Shown here in pieces: positions 11,689-25,700 of a DNA stretch of 64,000 nt. A model generated the notes under the pieces. It worked only from the letters and a program-made list of their open reading frames with translations. It made no database searches and was not told the origin of the DNA. The stretch's first letter is position 1. The number at the start of each line of letters is the position of its first letter. The stretch spans positions 30,631,001-30,695,000 of the forward strand of contig NC_088330.1 in assembly GCF_036884655.1 (NCBI RefSeq), read 5' to 3'. This DNA comes from Musa acuminata AAA Group (taxonomy: Eukaryota; Streptophyta; Magnoliopsida; Zingiberales; Musaceae). The translations under genes and the position numbers were made by a program.

Positions 11689-13113
11689 CCTGCGCAACCC
11701 AATGCATGCATGCATCCATCCATATCCCTTCTGTCCACCACCAATGGCGTGAGCAACGGAAGCAACACGTGCACCGTCCACCATGAGCTTCCTCCTCAAC
11801 TGCAACTGGAAAGCAGAGTCCAAATCCACAAGCTCTGCAACTCTTCTACCTGAATTACTCATCCGCTCTGCACGATCGAATGGTCAAACAACAATAATGA
11901 GGCAGGAACACATGTTTACTTTCTTGCATCACAAGTTAGTCTGCGATGGCAGGCAGGCATCGATATGAGTGTGAATAAGCTTTGAATTCATGTGTATGTG
12001 AATAAAGAACAGGATTCAAAGGCGATGGTCGTCGTTGCTATCTCCCCTTTTGCTGAATTGGAAAGCATTTGCTCTGATCATGTGCTTGGCTACTATGGAC
12101 ATAGTGACAAAAGCACTAGCAGTACATTTCTTTTCCTCATTTGACGAATAATACATCTTTATCAGCATTCGTTACCCACTCGTCAAGATGATCTTTCAGC
12201 ACTAAGCGAGAATCTAAGCTGCACTTTTATGTATTCGTAGATACCTTAATCTCCCTCTCACAATCATTTGGCTTAAGGTCATGACTTGGCAAGCCAGGTG
12301 GCGCCACTATACATACATCAGGAAGATGAAAACCTCCATGGAATCAGCAACTCTACCTCCTCTTCAGCCCAAGAAAAAGTTACGGAGATGGGAACAAGGG
12401 TTAACCTGTTGTCTTTCCCATCTAGACGCCACAACCACTTGGATCACAAGATGGAGGTCACGAGATAAAGGAACTGAGATGGAACGATCTACAGCCACTG
12501 AAGTCGCAGGTCCTTTCATCTTCGATATGTGATTCAGCTGACAAGATGAAGCAATCATGGGATTGAACCCTGCAACGACTTCTCGTGTACTATAAATGAT
12601 GAGTGTGACTTTCATACGTGATAAAGATCACTGCAGGGATTGGGTTGCAGAGCGATCAGAAACCTGCAGCTGATCTCCACACTAATGACGACGAGTGACA
12701 GGTGAGCGGTATTTGATGTTGCATGGGCACACAGGCTGGCAGCACAGAAGGCAAGAGCAACAGTACACGGTGAGAGTGTCCCTTACCCTTATCAATGCAT
12801 GCATGGAGACAGAAATATACACACAACTGATGACAAAGCTCGAGGCACAACATTGAAGGGTGAATTGATGATGTTGATAGAGGGCCACGGAATCTTTTGA
12901 TGAGCCAATTTGGCAATAGATACTGCTGAAAGGGGAACTTCACTAGCAATCTATCTTCACGGTTGTCTCATTACATGATTCTGTAGCCAAATACTGACAG
13001 AAGCAGGTTAGCTGGGTGCTCATGAATAGTCCATATCTGGCGGCAGAACTTTGTATGCACGGTACAGACCTTTCAAATAATGTGGCCTCTGAAATGACAG
13101 TAAAATATTGTTG

Positions 13114-13143
<30 letters not shown>
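13114..13143. repeat. (CT)n microsatellite
   Basis: Fifteen CT units. It gives false Leu-Ser and Glu-Arg repeat frames on the two strands. Confidence 0.95.
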
Positions 13144-13145
<2 letters not shown>

Positions 13146-15311
13146 GTTCACAATTCAAGCCTAACATGAGTTTTGTACTCTGCAACTTTTTCGTGCCGAA
13201 TAATTACAATGGATCTCACAGGATAACTTTGCCTTGGTCAATTATCCTCTTTTCATTAGAGAATTTAGATTTAGATGTTAGACTTTGATCAACTAATTAA
13301 ACATATAATTTAGATTTCAGATGTTTTGCCAAACCACAAACATACACAAGATTTGCCATCTTTCACTCACCAAGCAGGCAAAATGATTCATCATTATGCC
13401 TCCTGGAGTAACAGTGTGAGCAGTGGTAACAAGTCACTGCAGACTCTGTTGTTCCTTTGTTTCCCTAACTTTCACTGGCCAATGGAACAAACAGTTCATC
13501 GTGGCAAGGGCAAAACCAATTGTTCAGCACAGGTTCGTCATCCGTTAATTGCAGATACTAAGACGAAAGATGCAAAGTTTTTGCTCGACCAATTCCTGAT
13601 AATGTCGTCGTGGAAGCTGAGCAAGACAAGCACAAGCAAAGCATAAAGTCGCACATTATAATTCTTATTCTTTCATTGTGGAAGAAGGGAAGGAACAAGT
13701 GTTTGCAGCCAGCCTCAACTTTCCCTTTGTGATGGAAAGAAGCCCAGGATGTGCCTCTTTTTACCACCACCATGCGTCACGAGATCTTGCACGCCTTTGG
13801 TGCATCTTCTTCCTCTCCTTTGGGACCCAAAAACAATGGAGTAGATTTACTTGCTGCCGCCGGTGCAGTAGCCACTGATAAGATCAGGCTAATATGAATG
13901 ACTTGATGATCCTCTAGAATGTACATTGGCTTACTTGCATGCAGTGGTTAGGCTTTCATTTCGCGAGCTCGAGATAGGAAGAAAAGGTGCTTCATGGATG
14001 CCAAATTGCTTTTCACTTCACTTGTGCTTGTGATGAAGCTGTTGAATCGTCGGGTGTCGTTTTTATGGGGAAGAAAGCGACGCAGCAGCTACCTCGTGCG
14101 GGGAGGAGGGCGCCACGCAATTTAAGAGACGGCAAATGCACCGGTGAAGAAGGATATTTCTGCATGAGGTGGCGAGACTAAAGCTGTGGTCGAGAACAAA
14201 AGGAAGAGGGCAAGTGGGCGATGCTCCATCACGGAACCCGCTGATACTGTTGATCATCGGGGTAAACAACAGGGAGGAAGTGATGTGAGGAAGAAGCTGA
14301 GATACCCGACAGGGGGAGAAGATTCCGAGGAGGGCGAGGAGGAAGGAAGGAAGGCTCACAAGCACGAGCTGTTCTCCGGCATCGGTCATCCGTATGATTA
14401 GAGTGGGCGTATGTACCGAAATCAACGATGAAGAGATCAAAAAGGACTGAGCATCGAACGAATACTCATTGATTTGGGTCAAAAGAACAGATTTAGCATG
14501 ACTCAAACTTATCATCTTTCTGAGTTCAATCTATCTCGCTCAGTAAGAGTAGGAAATTGCTGGAGTCAATCGGAGTAGCTGCGATGTGTTCCCGGTGACC
14601 TAACACAACAGCAGTGGGGAAAGCAATGGTAGCAATATACGAACCACGATGTCGGAGTGAGTCCATTGTTTTGAGCAATTTAGTTTATGTATGTATTATT
14701 TGAATCAATTTTATTTGAATAAATACAGAAAATGAAAGTCTATCGATCGATAATTTCAAAAAAAATATTCATCAAATTAATTAAGTCAAGAATATTATCT
14801 TCTTTGAAAATAAAAAAATAGATCGTATGTTACATTTGAAGCGATTATAATTTTTATTTTTTTTACTTTTTTTTTTATAAAATGATTCCATCTTCTTTTT
14901 TTTTTTGATAAAATGATTCCATCATTTATTCAAATAGAATAGAGTGGGAACGAGAATGCCTTGCGGCCACATGTCTTCTTGCATCTTAGATTCCAGTCAC
15001 TGTCAGTGACGTCATCACTGGTGATAGATAGATAGAGAGAGAGGAATAATAGCAGTCAAAAAACAAAAAGGCAGTACATAGAAATAAACTAATTTATAAT
15101 AATCATAAAAAAAAGCAGTGCAGTACCACCTATCCTACACCTACATATCATCTGTGGAATAATGGCAAAGAAGTTGAACCCTCTCTCTCTCTCTCTCTCT
15201 GTAATCCAGATAAGATGGTCTCATGGCAGTGGTTGGCAACTTGAGAAACAATAAAAGGTTAATAAACAAACAATAATGTCCATGCTCAAGTTATATTGTC
15301 AAAACGAAATT

Positions 15312-15450
15312 TCAGATATTTAGGTAAATAGGATTCACCCTTGGGGAAATATGAAAAGAACAGCTTTGTCTGATATTGTAGGTATTATACTTCAGATATT
15401 TATGGTAAATAGGATTCACCCTTAGGGAAATAATGAAAAAGGACAGCTTG
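15312..15450 (+). repeat. Short direct duplication, about 80-bp spacing
   Basis: TTCAGATATTTAGGTAAATA at about 15311 and the following GGATTCACCCTTGGGGAAAT recur at about 15391-15431 with small changes (an inserted TG, and TAGGGAAATAA). An ACAGCTT follows both copies. Confidence 0.8.
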
Positions 15451-16752
15451 CATGAAAAATCCTAATAAAAGATGGTCTTTTATAAGATAATATAATAAAT
15501 TTAATTTGTCATGGTTAACATGAATGTCGTCGATGCATGGATATTCACTGACATAAATGAAACACCGTGCACTATTGTCGTGGTGGTGGTGGTGTGGACC
15601 TCCATTCGATCCGAAGACCTACTCGATCCCTACTGCTAGATTCCTGTTACAGCGCCCTCCGAAGAAGATAAGAATGGTGTGGGGTGGGGGGGGGGAGGGA
15701 AAGCAAGCACTGCCCACCACCTACTCGATCCTCTTAATTATTGTCACCATCTGCTGCACTCATCACAGTACCGCTGACGCAGTCACGCAGTCCTTCGTCT
15801 TCCCTAAGCATTGCGTTATGAGAACCGACGCGCTGCTGCCGCGTCGGATGCTCATCGACACAAGTATCCTATTGCGACTGTGGTGAGCACCGTCTCCACT
15901 GTAGATTTTCCCGTGCACTCAACTCAGTCGGTCAAACTATGCGCTGCGGTGCAGTGTTGCTGTGGTAACGTTCGACCCTTTTCTCCTAGCTTTCTTTCCA
16001 TGGCGACAAAAGTGCACAGGTGGGGATGTCCGACGATGTGAATGAACTTTGAGAAGCTATACATGTGTAATGAATCTTCTTCCTCCTCTGTTCCAATAAA
16101 CCTCCATCGACATCCATACATCAAGTAATATAACAACCCAAATTGTCCCATATAACTGATACTAACATAGCAACCATTAGTTAAGAATAATAAATTTTTA
16201 TTTATAATTTTTATCGATCTATTACCTCTTCTTGTTGTGTTACAATTAGTAATTTATCTCAAAATTTCTAATTCCATCTCGTAAAGGGCCGAGTACACAA
16301 TTTTACTTGCATATAATAATGTAAAACAACTGGGCCTGTGCCATGGCTTCCACTCATGAAACAACCAGAGTGATATAAAAATGGAAGAATCCACAGGAGC
16401 AACCTCCAAAAATCTTAATTACAATTGAGGCTTCAGTCCGATTTGGCAGAGTCCAGTAAGGCAAGCAAGGTGAATCCTGAGCTTCATTTCATTGAATTAT
16501 GAAACAATAGATTGGATGGAGCAGGGCTGGTCCAGTGGTTCATCGTGTACCGGGATGATACAACTTGCTATGGCAGACAGCCCATGGTGCCTCGTCATTC
16601 AATCACAAGATATGTTACAACAACAACAACAACAACAAAAACTAAGCTTCAAGACACAAGAATGGCAGCGGCGACACAACTTGCCTTCTGTGGTGCCGCG
16701 TCAGATTTGAATCCATCATCTCCGATGACACAACGACACAAACAACCCAGGA

Positions 16753-19700
16753 TCATATGTAGATTGGTTTCACATCATTAGGCCCAAAACTCGTGCCACA
16801 AGTTGGGCACTTACGTTGACGGCTGTTAGAGGTCCTCTGAATGCACTGGTGGCAGAACAAATGATAACATTTCACAATCACAACCTGAGTCCACAAGAAG
16901 AAAACATGTAAAATATTTGGAAAACGGAGTAGCCTAGTTAATCATTAGAAGAAAAAAAGAATGTCAGCATAAACAATCACAACGATCGTAGTAATAGTTT
17001 CTAGAGTATTTTTCACCTCCTTTTGTCGGTTGAGGCAGATACTGCACTTAAGGATCCCCCTGTATTCCTTTACTTCTTGCCGAAGTTTCTCCAGGACCGT
17101 AGAACCATTGATTTGTGCCCTAAGGTAGGCAGCTTTCCTGGTCATGACTTCTAAGCCTTCCTCAACTCTCTTCTTGTCATACCTGATCATTTGGACAAGA
17201 ATTCAGTAGACTCTAGCACGGTGAACTCAACTCTGTTATAACAGCAGGAATAATGTAGCTTGGTACCTCTCCTTCTCTAGTTCCATCAACATATTTGCAA
17301 CATCCACTCGGCCTTTCTCGACCTTGTTTTGCATCCCGTCAAATGATTGCCTTAGGTTATCCGACTCAGTCTGCACCTCCAATAATCTTTTTTTGGTATT
17401 CTCAGACATGACAGTACTCTGCCACGCATCCTCGGCAAGTTTCCCAACTTGATCTGAACATACCTTTAACTGCAGCAAGTACATATCTGGTCAATTTTTG
17501 GGATGAGCCGCATGCCAAAGTAATTGTTAAAGTCGTACTACCAGGTCATCCATTTGGGAAACTTTTATATTATATAAATCCACCAACAAGTTTGCCTGCT
17601 GCAACTTCTTATTCATGGTTTGCAGTTCCAAGCGCAGTGCTTCCTGGAGCTGCGTTGCCTTCACGCCCTCTACAACAAGCTGGACAAAAAACTATCAAAA
17701 TTAAGTGACTCTATGGTAATAGTTGGAGGCACAACATAACCAATAACAAATTAAAAAAAACAGCACAAAAACCAAAAGGAAGATTAAAATGGAAATGGAA
17801 ACACTCAAAAATGAGGAAAGAAGAATTTCGCATAAACAGATGTGAAGCATAACAACTATTAATTGATGCATAATTCACAATTGAACCAAGCCGATAAACT
17901 AGATCATGGCCATCGTTCATATGGATGTTTTTGTCACAGAAACCCATGCCTGGTCCATTTTTTCTTGAAATAAGTAGGTTAAACCAGAAACCATCAATTT
18001 GATCTCATTCTTAACAAGGAAACTAGAAACATTACAACAAGGTCATAAGAAGAGTACACTATTATCGATGCTTATGGCTTCAGTTGCAGATCTAGAACAG
18101 TAGGAAACATGCTGGGTAAAATAGAAAAACTATGACCATCAGTCTCAAATCCAGGATTTTTCCCCTACTCGATGTAGCAGTGCAGCTTGCTCCACCTATG
18201 ACACGATTGCATCCAACAACCTTGTTTCTGCTACGCGAAAAACATTTTATAGGTTCCTTGTCCCTTAGATCAAGTATTTGAGTTCAAAAAAGAAAATGTT
18301 ACGGGAAAATAGTCCAAATTTCACAAAGGACAATTCATGTGAGGCATCAGGCACCATGTTTGCAACTTGAGAGGATTATCTGAACTGGAGACCTATAATA
18401 TCTGCTGCTAAACTATCATGAAGTTGTACCCAAAAAATTTGTTTACTCATGCACTCCAATCAAATAAGTAACCATCAACGATGACAATTTTATGTCATTT
18501 CTGAAACGCAATTCACATGTCTCAAGTAAGAGGAACCAGCTTGTAAAATGCTCTCGAGGAAGCCAAAGAATCACGAAGCACAAAAATTATGTTGATATCA
18601 CCTTAATGTTGTAATCATCTCTCTCTATAATTTGCTGCAAGAGGTGTTGGTTTTGAGTTTGCATATCTTCATATGCTTGCCCAATACTCTGCAGTAAGTA
18701 GGTCAAGTGTTCATCTCAGTATATATTTTCATTACTGAACAACCGATACATCTTTAATAAAGAAATTCTAACCTCGATTTCAGATATATAGGCTTCACCT
18801 TCCTCATGTTTAGACTTCAGAATCTCAGACAATTTAGATATATCTCTGCATTAAAAAATATACTGGTCATTCATCACATACTTCAGAGAGAAACCTACAG
18901 AAAACCCTCCAGCCACCATTTCCCTGCAGGACGAAATATGAAAGTGCTAAAAACTAATGTCGCATGAATACAGACATGGGAATATGATACGAATCTGCAT
19001 TCAAGTGACCAAAAAAAAAGAAAAGATATGTGGACGTGTATTATTATATTACATGTTTGTTTATTGAAATAGTATAATAATTAAAGAGTCATTAGAGCAT
19101 CCGACTCACAGGCATGCAGCACAAGTACATGCAACACTCTGTGCATTACATATTACCTAAGCATGTAATCATCTACTAAAACTTTAACAAAACTTTGTGT
19201 AACCATAATAACACATCTCAAACAGGTCCTGGTACAATTCATGGAATATGCTACACACTAACAACAGCTCCATCCACCCAGGACTGGGAGAATAAAAGAC
19301 AGTAATATGAGCATAAGATACCTGCCACATGCCTCCAACTTCCGCCTTAGTTCATCGATCTCGGCTTCAGCAGAGGTTAGCCTCTTTTGAGATGTTGCTT
19401 CAGCTTCAATGGCTGCCTTAACACGCAACTCCAAGTTGTGTTCATCAAGAGATGATTTAAGACTTTGAACCAAAGCCCATGTTTTGTATTCACTATCCTT
19501 GGACTCTATGACATCCCTGCGGTAAGAAAGATATATAAGCTTAAATCTTAGTTTTGCTGGTCAATCTAAACATACTGCCCTGTGAAAACAGCATCTGATC
19601 TTCCCACATCAATATGGTCTAAGCTATAGAGGCTGGAAAGGAAGTTTATTAATGCAAATATCGCATAAAAGAAGAAGAATCTCTGCTAATAGTTAAACAG

Positions 19701-22700
19701 GTGCAAGAAGTAGACTTTCACTCAGTGATTTAAAAAGAGCTAGGCGCTCGCCCGAGCGAAGCGAGGCGCTAAAATATAAAAATATATAATATAATTAATA
19801 ATAATTAATAATATTAAAATCAAAATAATATATTATTAATCTATTAACAGTATTGAAAATTAATAATTTCAAATAAACCTAACAATATTAACAGTATACA
19901 GTATACTGTTAACAGTATACAGTATACTGTTAACAGTATACAGAAGGAGAAGAAAGAGTGTAAGGGGGTGCTGACTGAGAAAAGAGGAAGCGGCAGCGAC
20001 AACGGGAGTGTAAGGAGGCAGCGGTAGCGGGAGCGACGACAACGGCAGCAGCAGCGGCAGCGGGAGCAGCGAGCGGCGATAGCGACAGCGGCGAGCAGCG
20101 GGAGCGGGAGCGGCAGCGGCAACGAGCAGGGTTAGGGTTAGGCAGCGACAACTGATATCGGTTTTAGTTGGTTTGATTGAACCAACTAACCACCGGAGAC
20201 CGAACCAAATCTAAAATCCTGGTTCGATCGCCTGGTTTAGCCCAGGCGCTCGCCCGAAGCGCCCAGGCAGCAACTATGCTCGCCCGAAGCGCGCCACCTA
20301 GAAGTTTAGCGAGGCACTTGGGCCTCGCCTCGTCTCGCCCGAGCGCCTTTTTAAATCACTGCTTTCACTGTATTTTCGGAAAATGAATGAACTGTTTCTC
20401 CTACTTAATTAAAAATCATGATTTCATTTGGATGAAAAGCCAACAGTTATGATCATCATACCAGTATTTAAAGCAAACATCTTGCTTAACATAAGAAAAG
20501 TAAGCACACTAAAGAGTGGCAAAGCCACAGTCATTAATAGTATTGGAAACACAAGGTTTGCAGGACACGAATTTTAATACTCTGATTGAGGTGTCCTACT
20601 TCAGATTCATTGATATTTACTCACTCTAATACAATCACAATTGCAAGTAATTCTACAAGAATCAGAAGCATTAACCTAATGAAGCAATTCCGTGATGTAG
20701 TGTATTAACACCAAAGGGAACATCCCAAGCAAAGTATGATAATATGTATTCACCCACTAACAATTCATAAGGTACAGAATCTATGGTAAATTCTAAATAG
20801 AACTATGCTTACAAGTTTTGACAATAAAATAGTTTGCATCTCTTAATGGAAGCAAATCAAGAGAAAATCTTTTAAAAAAATGAAAAGAAGTTAGAACCAA
20901 ATAATCAAGTCTAGGGCTCCCAATCTAGTTGCTTATGACAAAAGGACTGATAGTTATTCTTATTAATTAATATGAAACAATAATTAAAAAAAAGAATTAG
21001 TTCATTCTTGTTCAACAAATTTCAAGCATATGTGCATAAGTCATGCCACCGAGAAAGAGAACATACATGTGAATCAAAACATTCACTAAAAGCTAACATG
21101 TCGAAAGATATAATGCAGAATGTATCATGTGGCTCCTACGCAAAAGATAAAATTACAAACCTGGAATCTGTGGATTCACGTTTATACATTTCTAGGAATA
21201 GCATCGACTCCTGATTACTCTCTCTTAAATCATGAAGCTGCTTCAGCATAAGCAAACAACAAACATTAAAGCAAATTCAGCATGTAAATATAATGCCACA
21301 CATAAATATTTACTCTCCAATCCCTAATATGAACATCGGAAAAAAAAAGCTCTAGAAAAACATCACCAGCTAGTTAATGTTCAAAAAAGAAAAACAGAAT
21401 ATATTTCTATATGTCAAACTCTGCAAAAATGTTGAGAAAAATTTATACAGTAATTCGAACACAAGAGTTGCCGATGCATTTTAAAATTATTACATGGTAG
21501 AAAGGCAAAGGAAGCAAAGACTGTAAACCAATCTGACAATGAACACATCAAGACAAGGTAAAGCTCCAAACAGGAATAAGTTGGAGTAGAACTAATTCCA
21601 GAATGAAAAAAATTAAAGAATATATACCAAAATGACCATTGTTATTGAGAAACAAAAATTAGTTCACAGAATCAAGACAATATAATAAAGATGAACAGAA
21701 TAAGTCTCTGGATACATTGTCATGCAAATGAACAATGAACCAAAGACTTGTCACAAACTCAAGTAGTACGTATAGTTCTTATGATCTTTGTGAAAAACAT
21801 TGGATAAGAGATCTACTTTCAAGCAATCAACAGTCTTTCTAAAGACCATCACAAACTTAGGCTTATCTTGCTTAATTTTTCATTCTTCAGTTCATGCTGT
21901 AGTCCTTGATGTCACCTTCCACTTCCCGTAAGTTAATAATAAATTCTCAATCATATAAACACAAGATCATCCATTTTAAACAACCTAACAAAATTCCTAT
22001 ACTTAAGCTTTTCTTTTTGGGTATTCCTCAGTTTACAAGGTATCCACAAACTCAAGCAACATGTCATCTTAAAGCTCCACGGCAACCAAAAATAAACCGT
22101 AGCAGTAAATTTTAGAGCTTAAAGACTAACAGAAAAAAAAAAACAACCTAAATCAAATTTGTCTATTTATAATTCTAATAATTAAAAATGAGCAAACCTT
22201 GGTAATATAACTATTTCAACTCATACAAACATTTTCCACACACAACTCCAGCCACATATGATAAAGAGCTACTTGTGCACATATATAGTTCAGCAAATAT
22301 TGCAGTTCAAGCAATACTTAAAAAGCAAGCTTAAAAAAAGTAACAAAACCAAATTCAACATGTCTTGCTATGATGCTATCTATTCCTTATAGGAGTAAAC
22401 AAAAAGCAGACAAGCATATCTGAGCCTACCACTGAATGCAGTTTCTTTATTTCAGAAAGTTGATGAGCGGAATTTCCAGATAAAGATTTAATCTCATTCT
22501 CCTACACCAAATATTGTCAGTCGCTTCAAAATCCATCATGCTTAACAAAATGTAGCAGGTTCTGCATGTGGCCCGTTTGACAAATTTCTTACCTTCCTGT
22601 GCAACATACTAGAAAGAGATTGAACTTCTGCACGGAGAGAATTAAGTTCTACGGCAGCCCCCTTGTTTTTATCGATTTCACTTTGCATGATTCCCATGTC

Positions 22701-25700
22701 TTTAGGTAACGATGAAACAAGTGCCTTAAATTCGTGAATTATTTCTTTCCTACCTGAAATCATCAGTCATGCCCCAAGTAAGTCCATTGAAACAGGAGAA
22801 ATTAACTCACAAGGTATTTTGAAGTAAACTTGAGCCACTTGACAAGATACTTGGTTCTCTTGTGGCCTCTTCAAATTTGGTCTCTAAGAGAACCCTTTCA
22901 TTGGCTAGTTTCTGCAAAATCTGCTCTAGCTCAGCAATTCTAGACTCAGAGAATAGAGAGACTCTCTGAGCAATATCAGCTAATTCAACTTTCAAATTCA
23001 CTTCTTTTTCATGCCAACTGAAGCTATCCTTTTCAACCTGTAATAAAGATGTCGAGACAAATCTCATCAGACATATATGAGCTAAAATACCTAAACATAC
23101 ATGTAGACTGCATGTATCTACCGACCGGTTACCACCTGCAATTTTTCCAGCAATGCCCGGCACACATCCATTTCTTCTCTTGATCCTTGCAGGTGAGCAT
23201 TCAGCAATTGAAAAGCTTTGGATGAAGATATACTCTTGACATTCATCAAAGCATTCTGGAATATATTTTCCATGCACAGTAGTATTATAATGCATAAGAA
23301 TTTAGAAAATAATCAGAATATTATACTTGACAGTAAATAAGATAAACAAAAAAGAACCAACCCGCAAATAGGCCAGTTTCTTTAGAATTTCAATTCTTTC
23401 TTCATTCAGTCTACTAATCTCTGTTAATCGGCTTGAAACTAAATCCTGATCAACTCAAGCACAAATGCAACAGTCAATAGGATAACAAAAACAACACAAT
23501 ATAGATCAGAAATGTGAAGTGTCAATATCTACCATCAATTCCTTGAGATAAAATTCCATATCTTGCATATCCTTTTGAACATCCTTGACCTTATCTGCAC
23601 CAACTGGTTTGTTTCCTAAAGTTTGAAAAAGGAATCGTGGGGTTTGTGCTGTATCTTTTTGCGACTTGAGGACTGTTAGTCTACGATTGCTTTCTTCCAA
23701 CTCTGAAACTGTATTTGCCAACTCCTCTTCACAAAATATCATAAAGGTAAATGTCAATATCAAACAAGTATTTCAATATACAATATAGATTGCTGTTGTT
23801 CTTAAAGAGAGACAAAGGTTTATGGCATCGTTCCATAAGCTAATATAGAAACCAAAGGCACTCCCAACCCATTAAGTCCTTAGTTCAAAAGTAGAAATTA
23901 TTAAGAAGCATAGGTTCTGAAGGAACCTCCAACAGTTTTGACAAGGTTACCTGCCAGGCGTTTACATTCAGCTTTGTTTTTAATGTCTACATCTCGATGG
24001 TTCTGGACATTATCTGCCAACAGTCTGTGCTTCAAATGAAGATCATTTACAGCCATGAGAAACTTCCTAATCTCTACCTCTAGGTCTTTAGCAGTTTTCA
24101 GCAATGTCCTACTGGGTTCTGTGACATACCAACCAATGTAAAAGAATAAGCCAGAAAAAGATCTCAAGATTAATCAAATAAAAAAGCTACAAAGATAAAT
24201 AAGACACTGCATGATATAGGTTTATACCATCTTCAGGCAGAGTAGCAAGGGCAGCAGCAGCACACACCTCATTTACATGCCACACATGATTAAATGAACA
24301 TATAATATTTTGTAAGATGTTTTTTTTTGTCAATTGTGCTGCTTGTAGATCATTTTGGTTCAAAGTTGGAGCTACATCATCTGAACACTCAGTGGCACCA
24401 GTTTCCGTGAGTCTTGTCAAAAAATCATCTTCTGTGTGGGAGACTGGTCCATCTGTAAAGAACATATAAAATAAGTTACGCAGACTACAATAACAACAAA
24501 AAAGTGTGAAAGGCAACCTAGCATTCAATAGTTGCTTCCCTAGCTGGAAGCAGAGAACGCCCTACCCAGGATTTTGCAGAAATCACAACTTTGGCAAATA
24601 TAAACAGACCGGTGCCTAAATAAAGACCCGCAGAAACTCCCAGATAAAGACATAATCCACAAAAGAAGAAGCAGATTGAATCAATCAACTAACACAAGTC
24701 CACTAATCTCTTATATCTGAAGTCTATATAAAATCCGAAATTTCATAACTTGACACAGTGGTACAACAGACAACAAAGAGATTCTTTGAAGATCAAGCCA
24801 TGCCAAACATATGTTTCCATGAGCCCGAAATAACCACAAGATACGATGCTTTGTTGCCCCCACGATCTCCAAACAAAATTTTCCAAGATTTATAATCAAC
24901 ATGTTGATGAAGGAATGCAACTGCCTCATAACTTCATGAGCAGATTCTAGCATATCTGCACTAGTTGCTAGTTAAGAATGCAACACAGTGAACTCATTTT
25001 ATTGACCTCGCTAGGCAATAAGCTAACGAACACCAAGCTGTATTAGGCAGTAAGACATACTGGTTTCAAATCTTCTTTTTTCTTAGAATTTATTAACAAC
25101 TCTTAATAACTGCATTTTCTTTTATTTTCTTCTCTCTCCTCCTTCTTTGCCACCTCCGCCTCATGTTCTTCTTCTCCTACTCCACCACCACTTCCAGCTT
25201 ATCCTCCTACTGCTACAGCTACTCCTTTGCTTCCTCCTCCATGTAATTTCCTCCTTGTTGTCATCCATGTCCGCTGCAGCCTGCCAGTGTTGCTGCCTCC
25301 TCCCGTCTTTTGTCTCTCTCTTTCTCTATCGTCTGGCATGGTAGCTATCAGTACTGACCTGTTTCAACACACCAACCTGTACCAGTACAGTATCGATCCG
25401 GCCTCCAATCAGTATCGGCAGCGAACCAAGATTTCCATCCATCCTTCATATCACTAACAAACTTCACTGAGTCAAATACTAATATGTGTTGTAAAAAGTG
25501 AGAATCAAGTGGAAGAAAAAAAGAAGACAAAAACAATCTCAAATCCCTTTGGGGTGATTCCTCTAACTTGGCCATCCAAGTGAAAGCAAATGATGCATTT
25601 GCATATGCTGGTTGACTCCGCTTTTAATTTTTCCTGCTGGTCTTTTCAGCATACCTCCAATACAGCAAACATTTTTGTCTTGAGCCACGGTAAAACATCA

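Larger units (their letters stand above)
11689..16752. other. Five-kilobase stretch with no supported gene
   Basis: After the AP2/ERF 3' flank I see no exon with recognisable protein. Open frames around 12281-12615, 13326-13878, 13987-14515 and 15557-15886 are short, overlap on both strands and contain no family motif. The region holds CT microsatellites (13114-13143, 15181-15200), a CAA run (16617-16639) and a short duplication (15312-15445). A non-coding RNA or a small unknown gene cannot be excluded. Confidence 0.5.

Noticed and set aside
19844..20151. Pro-Leu/Arg-Cys-rich frames on the minus strand
   Set aside because: They lie wholly inside hAT-like copy 1 and arise from its GGCAGC-type repeats.
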